Below are positions 54,601 through 63,806 of a DNA stretch of 64,000 nt, piece by piece. This DNA is from Argyresthia goedartella (taxonomy: Eukaryota > Arthropoda > Insecta > Lepidoptera > Argyresthiidae). The stretch covers positions 36,342,201 through 36,406,200 of the forward strand of contig OX463810.1 in the NCBI GenBank assembly GCA_949825045.1. Direction: 5' to 3'. Below the pieces are notes generated by a model. That model did not search any database, was not told where the DNA came from, and worked only from the letters and a program-made list of their open reading frames with translations. Within the stretch, counting starts at the first letter, position 1, and each line of letters starts with the position of its first letter. The position numbers were made by a program, and so were the translations under genes.

Positions 54601-55431
54601 CAGATAAATGAGAGATTGTCGAGTTGTTTATTCGAGTACCGCAACAGCGCGCATTGTTCTACTGGTGAGTCACCAGCCAGTTTGATGTTCGGTCGTGAGT
54701 TGCGAAGTAAACTAGATCTGATATTACCGCCGAGTAGTGTAGATATAGACATAGGTAGGTTGGACGAAACTAATGAGGTATCAGTATCAGTAGAAAAATG
54801 TCGCCGTCAATTCCAAACCAATCAGAAAGTTTGGGTACGTTGTTATGTCTCGCGAAAACCTATTTGGTCAGTAGGTAAAATATTAGCTAAATTAGGAAAT
54901 AGGATGTATTCAGTAGAAGTGGAGCACCTAGGTATATGTCGTAGGCATATAGACCAGCTGAGAATCTATCATGAACCAGCGGTCACGGCGCCATCAGCGG
55001 CACCAGCGATATCGTCGTCTCCCTCCCAACCTTCAGGGTGGCCTACTGCTCAACGTGACGTGTCTTTATCGAGTCAAGCGGGTATTGTAAGATCATCCTT
55101 GGAAACATCACACCCTGATCAAGATGATCAGGTAACGGATAATGATGTATTTGAAGAGTGCGTATGCGAATCAGGTGACCGTGATGTTTCCAACGATGGT
55201 TGCGGTGACCCGCCGCAGCGAAGTATAGCGGGGGAGGGGAGTGAGGCTCGCGTTGGCGCACATGACGCGCCCCCCCCACCGTCGCCGCCGCTGGCCGCTG
55301 CTACTGCAGGTGCGCCGGCGCAGCAGCGGGGTGACGGGCCGTCTGAAAATGTGCATGGTCAAGTGCCTAATCATGCGCAGCGTCATGGTTTAAGACCACG
55401 AACTAAGCGCATTAATATATATAAAAAATAA
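51637..55431 (+). CDS. Ty3/Gypsy-type gag-pol polyprotein with internal RT deletion
   Basis: The 1264-codon frame follows a 51-bp leader. In order it has a gag-like N-terminal region, two CX2CX4HX4C zinc knuckles (residues 225-238 and 245-258), and an aspartic protease with DSG at 311-313. The fingers and first palm block of RT follow, with D534 in KIDLSNAY. Between about residues 566 and 570 the frame jumps from FKYTRL to GERVLAHFEP, the connection region just before RNase H. RNase H keeps D590, E631, D658 and D706. The integrase has H811/H814 and C844/C847, then the catalytic D875, D929 and E965 with 35 residues between the last two. The YxDD catalytic box and roughly 190-200 residues normally found there are absent, so reverse transcription by this product is not expected, although the frame is open. 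Gag and pol share one frame. No env-like ORF follows. Confidence 0.93.
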   Translation: MSFLGNISNFDHKSGEWSIFKGRLSQFIKLNKIVDDNKCAVLITHLSEETYRLLRNLVYPKEVDASTYAELVQALDTHFKPKQGSFVQRAHFYGATRDPGETLGNWAARLRGLACYCEFGTALEMVLRDRFVLGLGAGPVRDKLFEKKMDLTFANALEIAEQAECAREAKAMVISAAGVEIKQEPIYRATGEAERRAGPGSYPRAIVTAGAGRSDQRENGDNSRCSVCGMKNHTSEKCRYRNYRCEKCRVKGHLKRMCKIRVHNIDAEEGSSDPGTGDCKECSLYNMRYENYAPITVYVDINRSSCCMELDSGSGISVMSQKYYCNNFPNETLQKCAIKMCVYNGHKITPLGCFNVNVKYQNETKSIRFYVIQNGGPPLLGRDFMSKFGIEFTLVRNNKLVLDYYEAEIQKLMTEFADLWKDGLGTFNKCTVTLRLKENTKPRFFKPRTVPFALKDKVEREIERLTGLGILVPVNISEYATPIVPVLKENGQVKIAGDYSVTLNKDMHIDKYPMPRIEEVFARIGGGERYTKIDLSNAYNQFVLSDESQDLTTINTSRGLFKYTRLVYELAGERVLAHFEPGARLVLTVDASPSGLGAVLAQGDEGREQPLAFASRTLSASERNYSQIHKEAAAIIFGVKHFHQYLYGREVPFVLQTDHRPLLAIFGKKSGVSVMAASRLQRYAIFLSAYNYEIKYLTGENNVVADYFSRAAVSNTTEPDSFEGGTYLNFMSDEMMPVSFVDIKEATSCDRVLQTVIKYMRNGWPRKINCKEIMPYFKCQSDLEIEKGCLLRGHRIIIPHVFRDRMIRELHKAHLGVVKTKSLARSKMWWPGIDAAISLAVLGCSSCSALRAAPPRAPDAPWPPARAPWERVHIDYMQLAQRVYLVLVDSYTKWIECIHMCSDLTTKSLIQKLKYLFCTFGLPRVIVSDNDPKISNDEFLQFCKMNGIKHVTSPIYHPCSNGQAENSVKNCKKMLKCILLDNANVTLAQINERLSSCLFEYRNSAHCSTGESPASLMFGRELRSKLDLILPPSSVDIDIGRLDETNEVSVSVEKCRRQFQTNQKVWVRCYVSRKPIWSVGKILAKLGNRMYSVEVEHLGICRRHIDQLRIYHEPAVTAPSAAPAISSSPSQPSGWPTAQRDVSLSSQAGIVRSSLETSHPDQDDQVTDNDVFEECVCESGDRDVSNDGCGDPPQRSIAGEGSEARVGAHDAPPPPSPPLAAATAGAPAQQRGDGPSENVHGQVPNHAQRHGLRPRTKRINIYKK

Positions 55432-55506
55432 GTTTAGTGTACTAATTAAGTTTTAGTGTTTATTAATGTTTCGTTTGTATTGTTACCAGGTTTCCAAATT
55501 GATGTT

Positions 55507-55513
55507 GGAGGAG
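55507..55513 (+). promoter_or_regulatory. Polypurine tract of the LTR element
   Basis: GGAGGAG lies immediately before the TG of the 3' LTR, the expected site of plus-strand DNA priming. Confidence 0.7.
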
Positions 55514-55630
55514 TGTAGTGTATGTACATAAGCTAGCTATAACTAGGTAGCCACCTCATACCACAGTGTACGTTGCGCCTCCAGTAATAAACGAGTTCTT
55601 GAAGCAGTTGGTCGTTTCTATTACGTATCA
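55514..55630 (+). mobile_element. 3' LTR of Ty3/Gypsy-type element (117 bp)
   Basis: Identical by eye to the 5' LTR, and followed by the GTTAT duplication. Such short identical LTRs imply insertion recent enough for no visible substitution. Confidence 0.92.
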
Positions 55631-55826
55631 GTTATAGATACAGAAGGGTTAAATAAAAGTCAGAGATACAGAAGTGGCGTTAAACAATATAGTTCTATAG
55701 ATGGATTTTATTCAACTTTGCCGTGTGATAAAACACACAACATGGACGTGACAAGCCCAAAATTACATAGTAATTCATGATTTTGCAAGCATAATTTATT
55801 TACTAAGGTGAGATTGCATAATGCTG

Positions 55827-55857
<31 letters not shown>

Positions 55858-56096
55858 CTTGGACACTATTTACACACATTGATGTAGCCCCAAACTAGGA
55901 TTCCCTGTATCTTGGGTACTAGACAACGATACACATACTTATATAGATAAATATTATACTTAGATAGATAAACAACCATGACTAGGGTACAAACATCCGT
56001 TTTTCATCAACAAATATTTGACCCCATCGGGTCTCGAACCCGGGACCCTTGGCTTCGTAGGCAGGGACACTGCCGACTCGGCCATTCGGGTCGTCC
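55827..56096 (-). mobile_element. SINE-1 copy, full length
   Basis: Minus-strand copy with a long (ATT)n tail (55827-55855), complete body and full head: B box GGGTTCGAGACCCG and A-box region CGACCCGAATGGCCGAGTCG. One change lies next to the B box (GGGTCAAATA). Confidence 0.85.
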
Positions 56097-56727
56097 ATAC
56101 CATTGCTATACACAGGAATAATGTAAAATACATACACGTGTAAGACATGAATTGGGAGGATTACTAAAGAAGCTCTCTGAACCATGAAATTTAATTGCCA
56201 ATCATGGGCAATTTTTAAATTTTTCGCTGCTATGCTAGGATTGTATTTATGGTTTTTGTATAACATAATTATTATAAAACCGATTTCGTGGTGACGTAGT
56301 TTGAAATCTCCAGAACATCGATAGGTCCGCTCCCTGTCAGTCAAAATCTAGTGTCAGTGCCTCTACTACGGGATGGGAAAAGAAGTGTAATCACATTATA
56401 ATCTACCGTGGAATGTAGACGCAGTCTCAAGGCTTCAGTTTAAGTATGTAATGTTAATTTCTAAAACAAAACATAAACCACTGCATCGTTAACCACACTT
56501 TGCTTATTTTCTTTCCCCTCACTTCACAGGACCGCGCGCATGGTTCATACAGCACCGTATGCGCACACGCAGCTAACGCACTCCATACATCACGCGGTGA
56601 CGGACAGACAGACGGTGTGATTCATAACGCCGACACTTAACTATGCGCGTCAGATTATTCCACTCACGGACATGAAGCTGAGCACTGGTTTTTTAATTGT
56701 TTGATGTGCTAATACACAATACAATTG
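56097..56727. other. No gene seen
   Basis: The 120-codon minus frame (55982-56344) is built from the SINE and flanking sequence and has no protein features. The rest has no recognised element. Confidence 0.4.
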
Positions 56728-56979
56728 ACGACCCGAATGGCCGAGTCGGTAGTGACCCTGCCTACGAAGCCAAGGGTCCTGGGCTCGAGTCCCGGTAGGG
56801 GCAAATATTTTTTTGATGAGAACGGACGTTTGTACCCTTGTCATGGTTGTTTATCTATCTAAGTATAATATTTATCTTAAGTATATATAAGTATGTGTGT
56901 CTAGTACCCAAGATACAGGGAATGCTAGTTTGGGGCTAGATCAATGTGTGTAAATAGTGTCCAAGGTATTATTATTATT
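56728..56979 (+). mobile_element. SINE-1 copy, full length
   Basis: GACGACCCGAATGGCCGAG, CCCTGCCTACGAAGCCAAGG, then a B box with small changes (GGGCTCGAGTCCCGG), followed by body and tail. The best-preserved plus-strand head of the family in this window. Confidence 0.85.
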
Positions 56980-57197
56980 CCAAGGTATTCATTATCTATA
57001 AGAAAAGCTCAAAAAACGTGTGATAAGAGGTTTTTGCCAACAAACTATAGGTATAAGGTGAGAATGACAATTCTAATGGCGGATAGACCTATAGGCAGTA
57101 CTGCGTTCACTAACATCCTCGGATGATTTTTCGACAAAACTTTATGAAGTCCGAGGAGCTCAGTACGAATAATGTTACTGTCTGAATCTATAGCAGT

Positions 57198-57341
57198 ACG
57201 GACTTACTAATAAAAAAGTTATTGACTGTTTAACTATAGTGTTTTGTCCTTTTCATACGTCGAGTAAACGTCAAATGTCAAAGCAATACAAAACACTGTA
57301 TAAGTTACACAGAGAATAACTTTTTGTATTAGTAAGGCCGT
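57198..57341. mobile_element. 144-bp MITE-like inverted-repeat element
   Basis: The ends ACGGACTTACTAATAAAAAA + GTTATT and their imperfect inverse AATAACTTTTTGTATTAGTA + AGGCCGT form about 26-bp terminal inverted repeats. The interior holds GTCAAATGTCAAAGC. Confidence 0.6.
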
Positions 57342-58004
57342 TAATCTCTAACTCTGACATCTAGAAAATTGCATCGCAAATTGTTGTTTTGACTACTTCA
57401 AGTTGACGTTTGACAAATCAGAGCGCGGTTATTGGTGTTATGAGCTGTCATTTAAACCAACTGTCAATGGGGAAAAGTCAATTTGTAAGCCACAGGGATA
57501 TGTCAAGATCTACATAACCTACAGAGCTACTGGGTACTAAAAGATGAACGTTTAATTTACCTTCGTCCCCGTGGTACTACCAAGTACTATCAGTACTACC
57601 ACGGATATTTTTTTTCGGCCGTGGTACTACCAACAGCTCTGGTAGTACCACGGGAGATTTCTTATTTCCCATCGTTTTGGCCAATGTCATGGTTGATTTC
57701 TATGTGCCACTATTTTGTAAGCCAGTCATCAATCCAATCATCATGTTGGGAACAGACCGCATACTCGTACCGACACACAAATGCACTGCCCAACAGATCC
57801 CACAGCACGACTCCTCGCACTAATTACGATATAAATACACCTCGGTTATGGAGACCACAGATGTGCTGGATAATTATAAACGCAGCTAAGACGTCTCATT
57901 CTACTAAAAATGATTCCAGAGATGTTACAGATAACCTAACTAAAAATATAGTTATAACCCTACCTATTTTAATATGGCTAGTATACCTGAATATGAGAGG
58001 TTAA
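57342..58004. repeat. No gene; compact hairpin at 57619-57653
   Basis: CCGTGGTACTACCA (57619-57632) faces TGGTAGTACCACGG (57640-57653) over a 7-nt loop, and a similar pair lies at 57569-57603. The 127-codon frame starting at 57621 begins inside this hairpin and has no recognised protein similarity. Confidence 0.5.
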
Positions 58005-58235
58005 TCAAAAAGCACATCAAAAAAACTGATTTGCAAAAAAGGATCAGCAAAAACACTTTTTAATATTTAAATATTTTATGTGAACTCAAATTTATGTTAT
58101 TTGTTGTTCTTGCCTGTTCAACCTAACACGAAGAATAAAGGGGGCTTCGCTTCGCTCACCCCTTTTGCCCCTCACCTAAGCTACCGCAGCAATTTGCCCT
58201 GATATTTTCTGTGCAAATCAGTATTTTTGATGTGC
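58005..58235 (+). repeat. R1 repeat copy
   Basis: GTTGTTCTTGCCTGTTCAAC, CTAACACGAAGAATAAAG, GGGGCTTCGCTTCGCTCACC, CACCTAAGCTACCGCAGC and TTTGCCCTGATATTTTCTG in the consensus order. Flanking sequence TGATTTGCAAAAAAGGATC differs from the other copies and recurs near 59735. Confidence 0.7.
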
Positions 58236-58844
58236 ATTTTTCCTTTTAATATTCAAACTTCAAATTTTTTATTCAAAATATAAACTTACGAAAACTTTTT
58301 GAAAGTCATTTGAATCTTTATAATGCAAGAAAATCTACCACCGCTTCGGATAGTGTTATGGCAGCGGAGAAGAAGCGGCGCAAGAAACTCGTACACTGCA
58401 ACACGGTCTACTTTTCTTTTTTTTTTCAAAAATAGGTCTTATGTTACAATCGTGTTCATGGTTCTTGTGGTGCGCTGGAAAATCAGAGCTCCATACCTCT
58501 TTTTCATTAATGTATTCATCTAACCTTTATAAAATAATGATTTTTTAACAATGCCTTTGAATTTCTTCTCTGACAAATTTAACATATATTTCGGTATTTT
58601 GTTATAGTATTGTATACTTAGACCCACAAATGAAGTTCTAACATTAGCTAGTCAATAGCTAGGTTGGTAAATTTTATTTCCGCTTCTTATATTATTTCGC
58701 TTGTATATGTCGCAGTTAGTTGGTTACATCAGAACTTTACTAACTCTCTAGCCCTTTAATTAAATACCAACGTTTAATCAAGTCACTAAAATTCGTTTAA
58801 CGAGTTGTTTAAACGTTCCTAGGCAACAAACATGTAGAATATAT
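58236..58844. other. No gene; degraded repeat pieces
   Basis: GCAGCGGAGAAGAAGCGGCG then CAAGAAACTCG (58360-58393) and the following GTGGTGCGCTGGAAAATC resemble pieces at 26430 and 27520, probably one degraded transposon family. Confidence 0.35.
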
Positions 58845-59060
58845 TTTTTTTTATGTGTACTTAAGTTTATGTTTTAAGTATTACATAAAGGGGGCTGCGC
58901 TTCGCTTACCCCATAATCACCCACCACCCCCATAAAGGGGGCTTTACCCTTCACCTAAGCTACAGCAGTATTTTGCCCTGATATTTTCTGCAACTTTTGG
59001 TGATCATTTACCCATTTTGGGTAGGAAACAAATATTTTGGTAGTCATTTAAATTGTTCTC
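58845..59060 (+). repeat. R1 repeat copy with local duplication
   Basis: The core reads ATAAAGGGGGCTGCGCTTCG and later CATAAAGGGGGCTTTACCC, so the ATAAAGGGGG segment is present twice. CCTAAGCTACAGCAG, TTTTGCCCTGATATTTTC and GGTGATCATTTACCC follow. Confidence 0.65.
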
Positions 59061-59404
59061 ATTGATAATCTGCTCATTGCTTTAAAATCAAACTAATTCA
59101 GTACAACAGCTAAATGTAATTACATTTTATGTAAAACGGTTTGATGTCACGTATATTAGGGTTACTTCACCTGTGTATGAAGCAGGACGAATTATGCGTC
59201 GAAAAATATGCGAATCGAACTGTCAATGACTCTTATGTTCAATGACATAAGGTTAATTTTATCTGAACTCGAACACTTTTTCTCTCTGGTATTTATTCCT
59301 GCTTGAGCCACTGATCTTGGCTGCAGTCTGGTTGAGTCTATAGCTCTATTCTACATGCATCTAGAATCTTCTATTCCAATCCCTGTTTAATTGGTTTTTA
59401 AGGG
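59061..59404. other. No gene seen
   Basis: AT-rich unique sequence between two R1 copies. Confidence 0.4.
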
Positions 59405-59775
59405 GAAATATTAAACTGCACATCAAAAATACTGATTTGCGCAGCAAATATCAGGGCAAAATGCTGCGGTAGCTTATTTTTATTTATTTTTTTTATTGGT
59501 TTTAGGAAGACTAACAGCTATAATAGAAAAGACACTTAGAAATAACAGAATAGCTAACGAGCTAATAACAAGTCTCCACCTACATTTTGGTTGCTTAGGT
59601 GAAGGGTAAAGTGGGTGAGCGAAGCGAAACCCCCTTTATCCTTCGTGTTAGGTTGAACATTTAAGAACAACAAAAAAATACTTAAAAGATAAACTTAAGC
59701 ACACATAAAATATTTAAAACATAAAAGGTGTTTTTGTTGATCTTTTTTGCAGTTCAAATCAGTATTATTGATGTG
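59405..59775 (-). repeat. R1 repeat copy with a small retroelement inserted
   Basis: Minus-strand R1 (GCAAATATCAGGGCAAAATG ... GGTGAGCGAAGCGAAACCCC, TTCGTGTTAGGTTGAAC) is interrupted at 59477-59592 by a T-rich-led 116-bp insert. GCTTA lies on both sides (59472-59476 and 59593-59597). Confidence 0.7.
59477..59592 (-). mobile_element. Short 5'-truncated retroelement tail inside R1
   Basis: The insert begins with a T-rich run (poly-A on the minus strand) and continues GGTTTTAGGAAGACTAACAG, similar to 7730-7745. The GCTTA duplication supports insertion, although five bases alone is modest evidence. No coding part. Confidence 0.5.
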
Positions 59776-60471
59776 CGATTATATACTAGCCTTTTTTCAG
59801 GATCTTGCTTACTTCGACCTGGCGCAGTAGACTTGTCATGTAACTCTGACGCCTAGAAATTGTATTCCCTTTTGACAAATTGACCAAACACGATTATTTC
59901 ACACGAGCGGTCTTTTATTGCGACTTTGCATGTAATGCGATGTACTGAACCGTAAATTTTTAGAAGGGATTTAAATCCCTCTCCTAAATGTCCTCCTAAA
60001 AGTCTTTTTTACAGACATCTTATGGAGATGTCATAGAAGGTCAAATGAATGTCATTGTGTTTTATCAACATATCTTAAAATATAAATACCTATTTATTAA
60101 TCTGATAAATAGAAATTGTACAGAAGAGATATTTCTCGAAATGTTATTGAGATCTCCATTCCTGTCCAGAAAGTTGGCAACCCCAATTACGAGAAAAAGC
60201 TACAGAGCGTGATTATTTTACACTTTCATCTGTCATTTAAAGCGACCGTAGTTTGAATTTGGAAGTAATTGGGATATATCAAAAGATATATAATCAACCT
60301 ACAGAAGGGATAGAGAGTAGGAAGTGAGCGCAACCGCCGCGCGCCGTCTATCATCTCATCTCACTTGCTAGATTCCCGGGAGATGCGCAGGCGCAAATAT
60401 CTAATCTCGACTGACAATTTATGCACGAATAAATCCGCATTCTAGTTGAGCAAGGGATGAAAATGAACGAG
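59776..60471. other. No gene seen; weak promoter-like patch near 60330-60400
   Basis: GAGATGCGCAGGCGCAAATA near 60380 resembles an NRF-1-type GCGCAGGCGC site and is preceded by a GC-rich patch (GCGCAACCGCCGCGCGCCG). No exon was found nearby, so no promoter is claimed. Confidence 0.25.
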
Positions 60472-60768
60472 CTCCTTGTTCTAATGGGTTTCACGCTTGC
60501 TTCTCACACAGGAGATGCAGGTTCGATTCCTGACCATGTACCAATGAGATAATTAATTTATCTTAAGTACATTATCGAACGTTCAGTGTTTCGGATGTCA
60601 CTTTAAGCTGGAGGCCCCGGTTACTATCGCTACGTGGCAGTGGTCGCAAAACCCCTCCATCAATCCGCACTGAGCCAGCGTGGTGGAGTATGGCTTAATA
60701 TTACAAGTAGCCGGGTAAAGGCCTGTGCCCCTCGGTGGGGAGAGTAATGGGCTACATTTATTTATTTA
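60472..60768 (+). mobile_element. SINE-3 copy
   Basis: Head GATGCAGGTTCGATTCCTGA, body CGTTCAGTGTTTCGGATGTC then ACTTTAAGCTGGAGGCCCCG, end AAAACCCCTCCATCAATCCG and GAGCCAGCGTGGTGGAG, then AAAGGCCTGTGCCCC. It aligns with 34524-34908 but with a single copy of the internal unit. Confidence 0.7.
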
Positions 60769-61257
60769 TTAAGGAATGAAAAGTATTGTGAGGAAACCTT
60801 CATATCCCCGTACTTTTGGCGATGGGCTAGCACCCTGTCACGTCAAATGGAGTATTGAATAACTCGCTACTGTTTTTAAGTGATGTAGATAACATTAGTT
60901 TAAACAAACCAGCTTATTTGCCATTCTGTAACAGTCAAGCTTAGGCAACACTGGCTTAAATCCCTTTAGATTGCGATAAAATAGACATTTTTTTTTTTTG
61001 TAAATTCAGTTAAGACCTTACAACAGATTTAAACCAGCGTCCATGTGCATCTTTATGCAGACGAATAAAGAATTTACAAATTACGAATCTCTCCAAAACA
61101 AAGTATCCGACAAACTTGGCACCACGGGAAAGAGTCAACGCGGGTCGCTGTCCCAGTGGGGCATGTCAGCGGGGCCCGAGACGTCACAAGTCACGTGACG
61201 GCGGGGTGACACGGGACAGAGGCGCGGGTTGCAAATTGTATTAAACAGAATGTAACA
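60769..61257. other. No gene seen
   Basis: 60820-60860 contains GGCGATGGGCTAGCACCCTG then GTATTGAATAACT, part of the repeat at 16860-16920. The CpG-richer piece at 61130-61230 has no recognised exon. Confidence 0.4.
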
Positions 61258-61263
61258 TAACGG

Positions 61264-61475
61264 CGTAGTCATATTTTATGGGGTTGTTAGGACTCATTCT
61301 GAACAACTTTTTCTGTGAAACGGATTTGATCGGAACAACTTTTTTTTTCACTGACACAAATCAGCTGACCAGCTGGCTCAAAATGTATGGAGATGTGGAA
61401 CATAAAGTTGCTCAGATCGAATCGGTTTCATTGAAAAAGTTGTTCAGGAAAAGTCGTTCTAAAATATGACTATGT
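61264..61475. mobile_element. F1 foldback element
   Basis: Left arm GTAGTCATATTTTATGG ... GATTTGATCGGAACAACTTT and right arm AAAGTTGCTCAGATCGAATC ... AAAATATGACTATG are imperfect reverse complements. This copy has no nested SINE. A 63-codon frame inside it is a by-product of the arms. Confidence 0.7.
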
Positions 61476-62197
61476 TTATACCCTATACAGGAGTTTTGAT
61501 ATAAAGAGGCGCAAAAAATACGTATACTTTGTAAAAATCTGCAGTACACAGCGACCAACACAACTAGGCGCATTCAACTAAGCGTTCATTGGAATTAACA
61601 CGTCCGTCGCTGTGGTGGGTAAAAATGACCGGCACCTCAACTACCTATTGAGGCCGTGGGGGGTCAAAATAACGGGCACGACACTAACTAACTAACTAAC
61701 TTTGAGATGCCAGTTCACGCCGCAGGTGGCCTACGCTACTTATTTACCGGCGCAGCCCTAATGAACATCCTTACTACTTGGTTTTTAGGATTTTTGATAA
61801 CATGCCTACTTTTTCGGAATAAAGAAAAAATAAATCGCGTCAAAAAATATTTACTTTAATTTCAACATCAATCAAAAGTCAAAAACATAATCAGTGGCAT
61901 TTTTCAAAACATTGTCGACTTAAATAGGGATTACCGGGACAAATAGTCCAAACCAAGAGACTTTTTTGTTTTGTTTTTGCCCGGCCTTACGACCTGCGCG
62001 TCCTAAACGTAATAATTATTCCGTTTAGACCGCGCCGGCGAAATGATCGGCACAAAAAAAAAATAAAGCCAAACAATTAAATATTGCGAGCAATCTTACA
62101 GACGTATACAAATAAGATCAAAACCAATAATTTGAATTAATTTTAGACCTACATATTTTTTTTGGAAAATTTTAGCCGGATGATGTACGTACATGAT
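61476..62197. other. No gene seen
   Basis: Mostly AT-rich; an (ACTA)n run lies at 61683-61700. No recognised coding or repeat similarity. Confidence 0.4.
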
Positions 62198-62343
62198 GTA
62201 CGTCTTAAGAAGGCAACGCTGGAAAGGTGATTGATAGGTAGTACGTGCTAGTTAAATAACATAGTTAACTAACTAACATAGTTAACTAACTAGCACGTAC
62301 TACCTATCAATCACCTTTCCAGTGTTGCCTTCTTAAGACGTAC
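62198..62343. repeat. 146-bp foldback with 57-bp arms
   Basis: Left arm 62198-62254 and right arm 62287-62343 are reverse complements with one mismatch. The arms run GTACGTCTTAAGAAGGCAAC ... GATAGGTAGTACGTGCTAGT. The 32-bp spacer is itself a short repeat of ATAGTTAACTAACTAAC. Confidence 0.9.
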
Positions 62344-62759
62344 GTATTGGCATGCGTTGTAGCGTACTCAATCGGATACTTTTAGAGCAGGTTTTATCAA
62401 AATCCAAGAGATGGCGCTGTAGACGCGTGTACATACTTGCTTTGGCGCAAGATGAAAGTTAAACCACAGATACTATTGTTAAACCAACAAAAAGTACTTT
62501 GTAATATTTCACACAAAGTGCCACGTTCGCGAGATGATTGGAAATTAAGGTAAATATTTGAGGACGTTGCTTCTTTTATCCCAATTGTCTAGCTAACGTG
62601 ACACATAAGGTTAAAATATTACCAAAGTTTTTGGTTTTTTTAAGTATCCTCTTACTAATTTGGGTATATTTACAAAATTAATCATGCGCTGGGATATGGT
62701 GTTGATGACGCTGCGACGCTTCGTGCGACTGCGGGGAGCGGGGCGAGGAAATTTTATTC
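62344..62759. other. No gene seen
   Basis: Unique sequence without recognised features. Confidence 0.4.
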
Positions 62760-63075
62760 AGATGAGAAAGCTATTTCTAATATCAGGGCAAAACACTGCG
62801 GTAGCTTAGGTGAAGGATAAAGGGGGTGAGCGAAGCGAAGTACGTGTTAGGTTGAACATGTTAGAACAACAATATTATCATAGGGCAGAACACGAAGGAT
62901 AAAGGGGTCCTTCGTGTTAGGTTGAACATGTAAGAACAACAAAAACTATAATAAGACGAGTATAAGTATTTTTTGTTGTTCTTACATGTTCAACCTAACA
63001 CGAAGGATAAAGGGGGGCTTCGCTTCGCTCACCCCCTTTATCCTTCACCTAAGCTACCGCAGTGTTTCCGGCTAC
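62760..63075. repeat. R1 copies in inverted arrangement
   Basis: Left part on the minus strand (AATATCAGGGCAAAACACTG, GGTGAGCGAAGCGAAG, TGTTAGGTTGAAC). A partial second minus copy lies at about 62885-62945, and the right part is on the plus strand (GTTGTTCTTACATGTTCAAC, GGGGGGCTTCGCTTCGCTCA, CACCTAAGCTACCGCAG). The whole region can fold into a long hairpin. Confidence 0.7.
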
Positions 63076-63704
63076 CGAGTCATTATCATCACTTATTCCA
63101 GATTAAGACGGTAATTTTTCAACATAAGCCTAGGTATACTGAAAAATAAACTTAAGTTTAGTCGGCCAATGTCAACCATATTTTCTTACCCATCTTCCCA
63201 TCTTTAGGCTCAACAGCGTCGAGGCTAAACTGCAGTTTAGCCGACTAATGTTGAAATCAGTTATCGCAATGAACATTATTTCGGACATTAGCCGAGGCTC
63301 GAAATTAATCTTAACACTAGCCGGCTAAACTAAAGTTTAGTTTCACACCTATCTTTAGCCGTAACATGTATAAAATTAAAAAAGCATAGACCCCGACGAA
63401 TTGCAAACCTCCTTTTGTGAATCCGGTAAAAAAATGGCAAAGTAAATACCTCAAAGAAAATCTCTACATATTTATATTGGTATCCAGTTTTCGTCAACAT
63501 TATTATCCTGTCGTTCAAGTTAGTGAGATCATGAGCCGACAAATTTGTTGTACGACAATTAGTAAATCTCTTTTGTGAAAGTGTGGAGATAGAATGATGT
63601 TTATCCTATCCTATGACGTCTCCGATGAACGCCACGCTACTCCTTGTGCCCAACTGCGAGTGCACCTGCACATATAAACCCACATACACACATATACAAA
63701 TATT
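63076..63704. other. No gene; clustered TTTAGCCG/CGGCTAAA motifs
   Basis: Between 63153 and 63345 variants of AGTTTAGCCGACTAATG and its inverse occur four or more times, including CTAAACTGCAGTTTAG and CTAAACTAAAGTTTAG. This is described further as a finding. Confidence 0.5.
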
Positions 63705-63806
63705 TAACCTCTCTATAACCGAGGGTAGTTGACGGGTCGCAATTTTTAACCTTTTGCCGCCATGGTAATAAAATTTAAGCTAGCGCCGCTAGTATGCAAG
63801 AGGTTA
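63705..63806. mobile_element. Short MITE-like element with TAACCTCT ends, copy 2
   Basis: TAACCTCTCTATAACCGAGG then GTAGTTGACGGG, GCCATGGTAATAAAATTT, and end AGAGGTTA. Same block order as 45940-46053; 102 bp here. Confidence 0.65.

Noticed and set aside
57621..58004. 127-codon frame
   Set aside because: Starts inside a hairpin and shows no protein similarity or consistent codon use.
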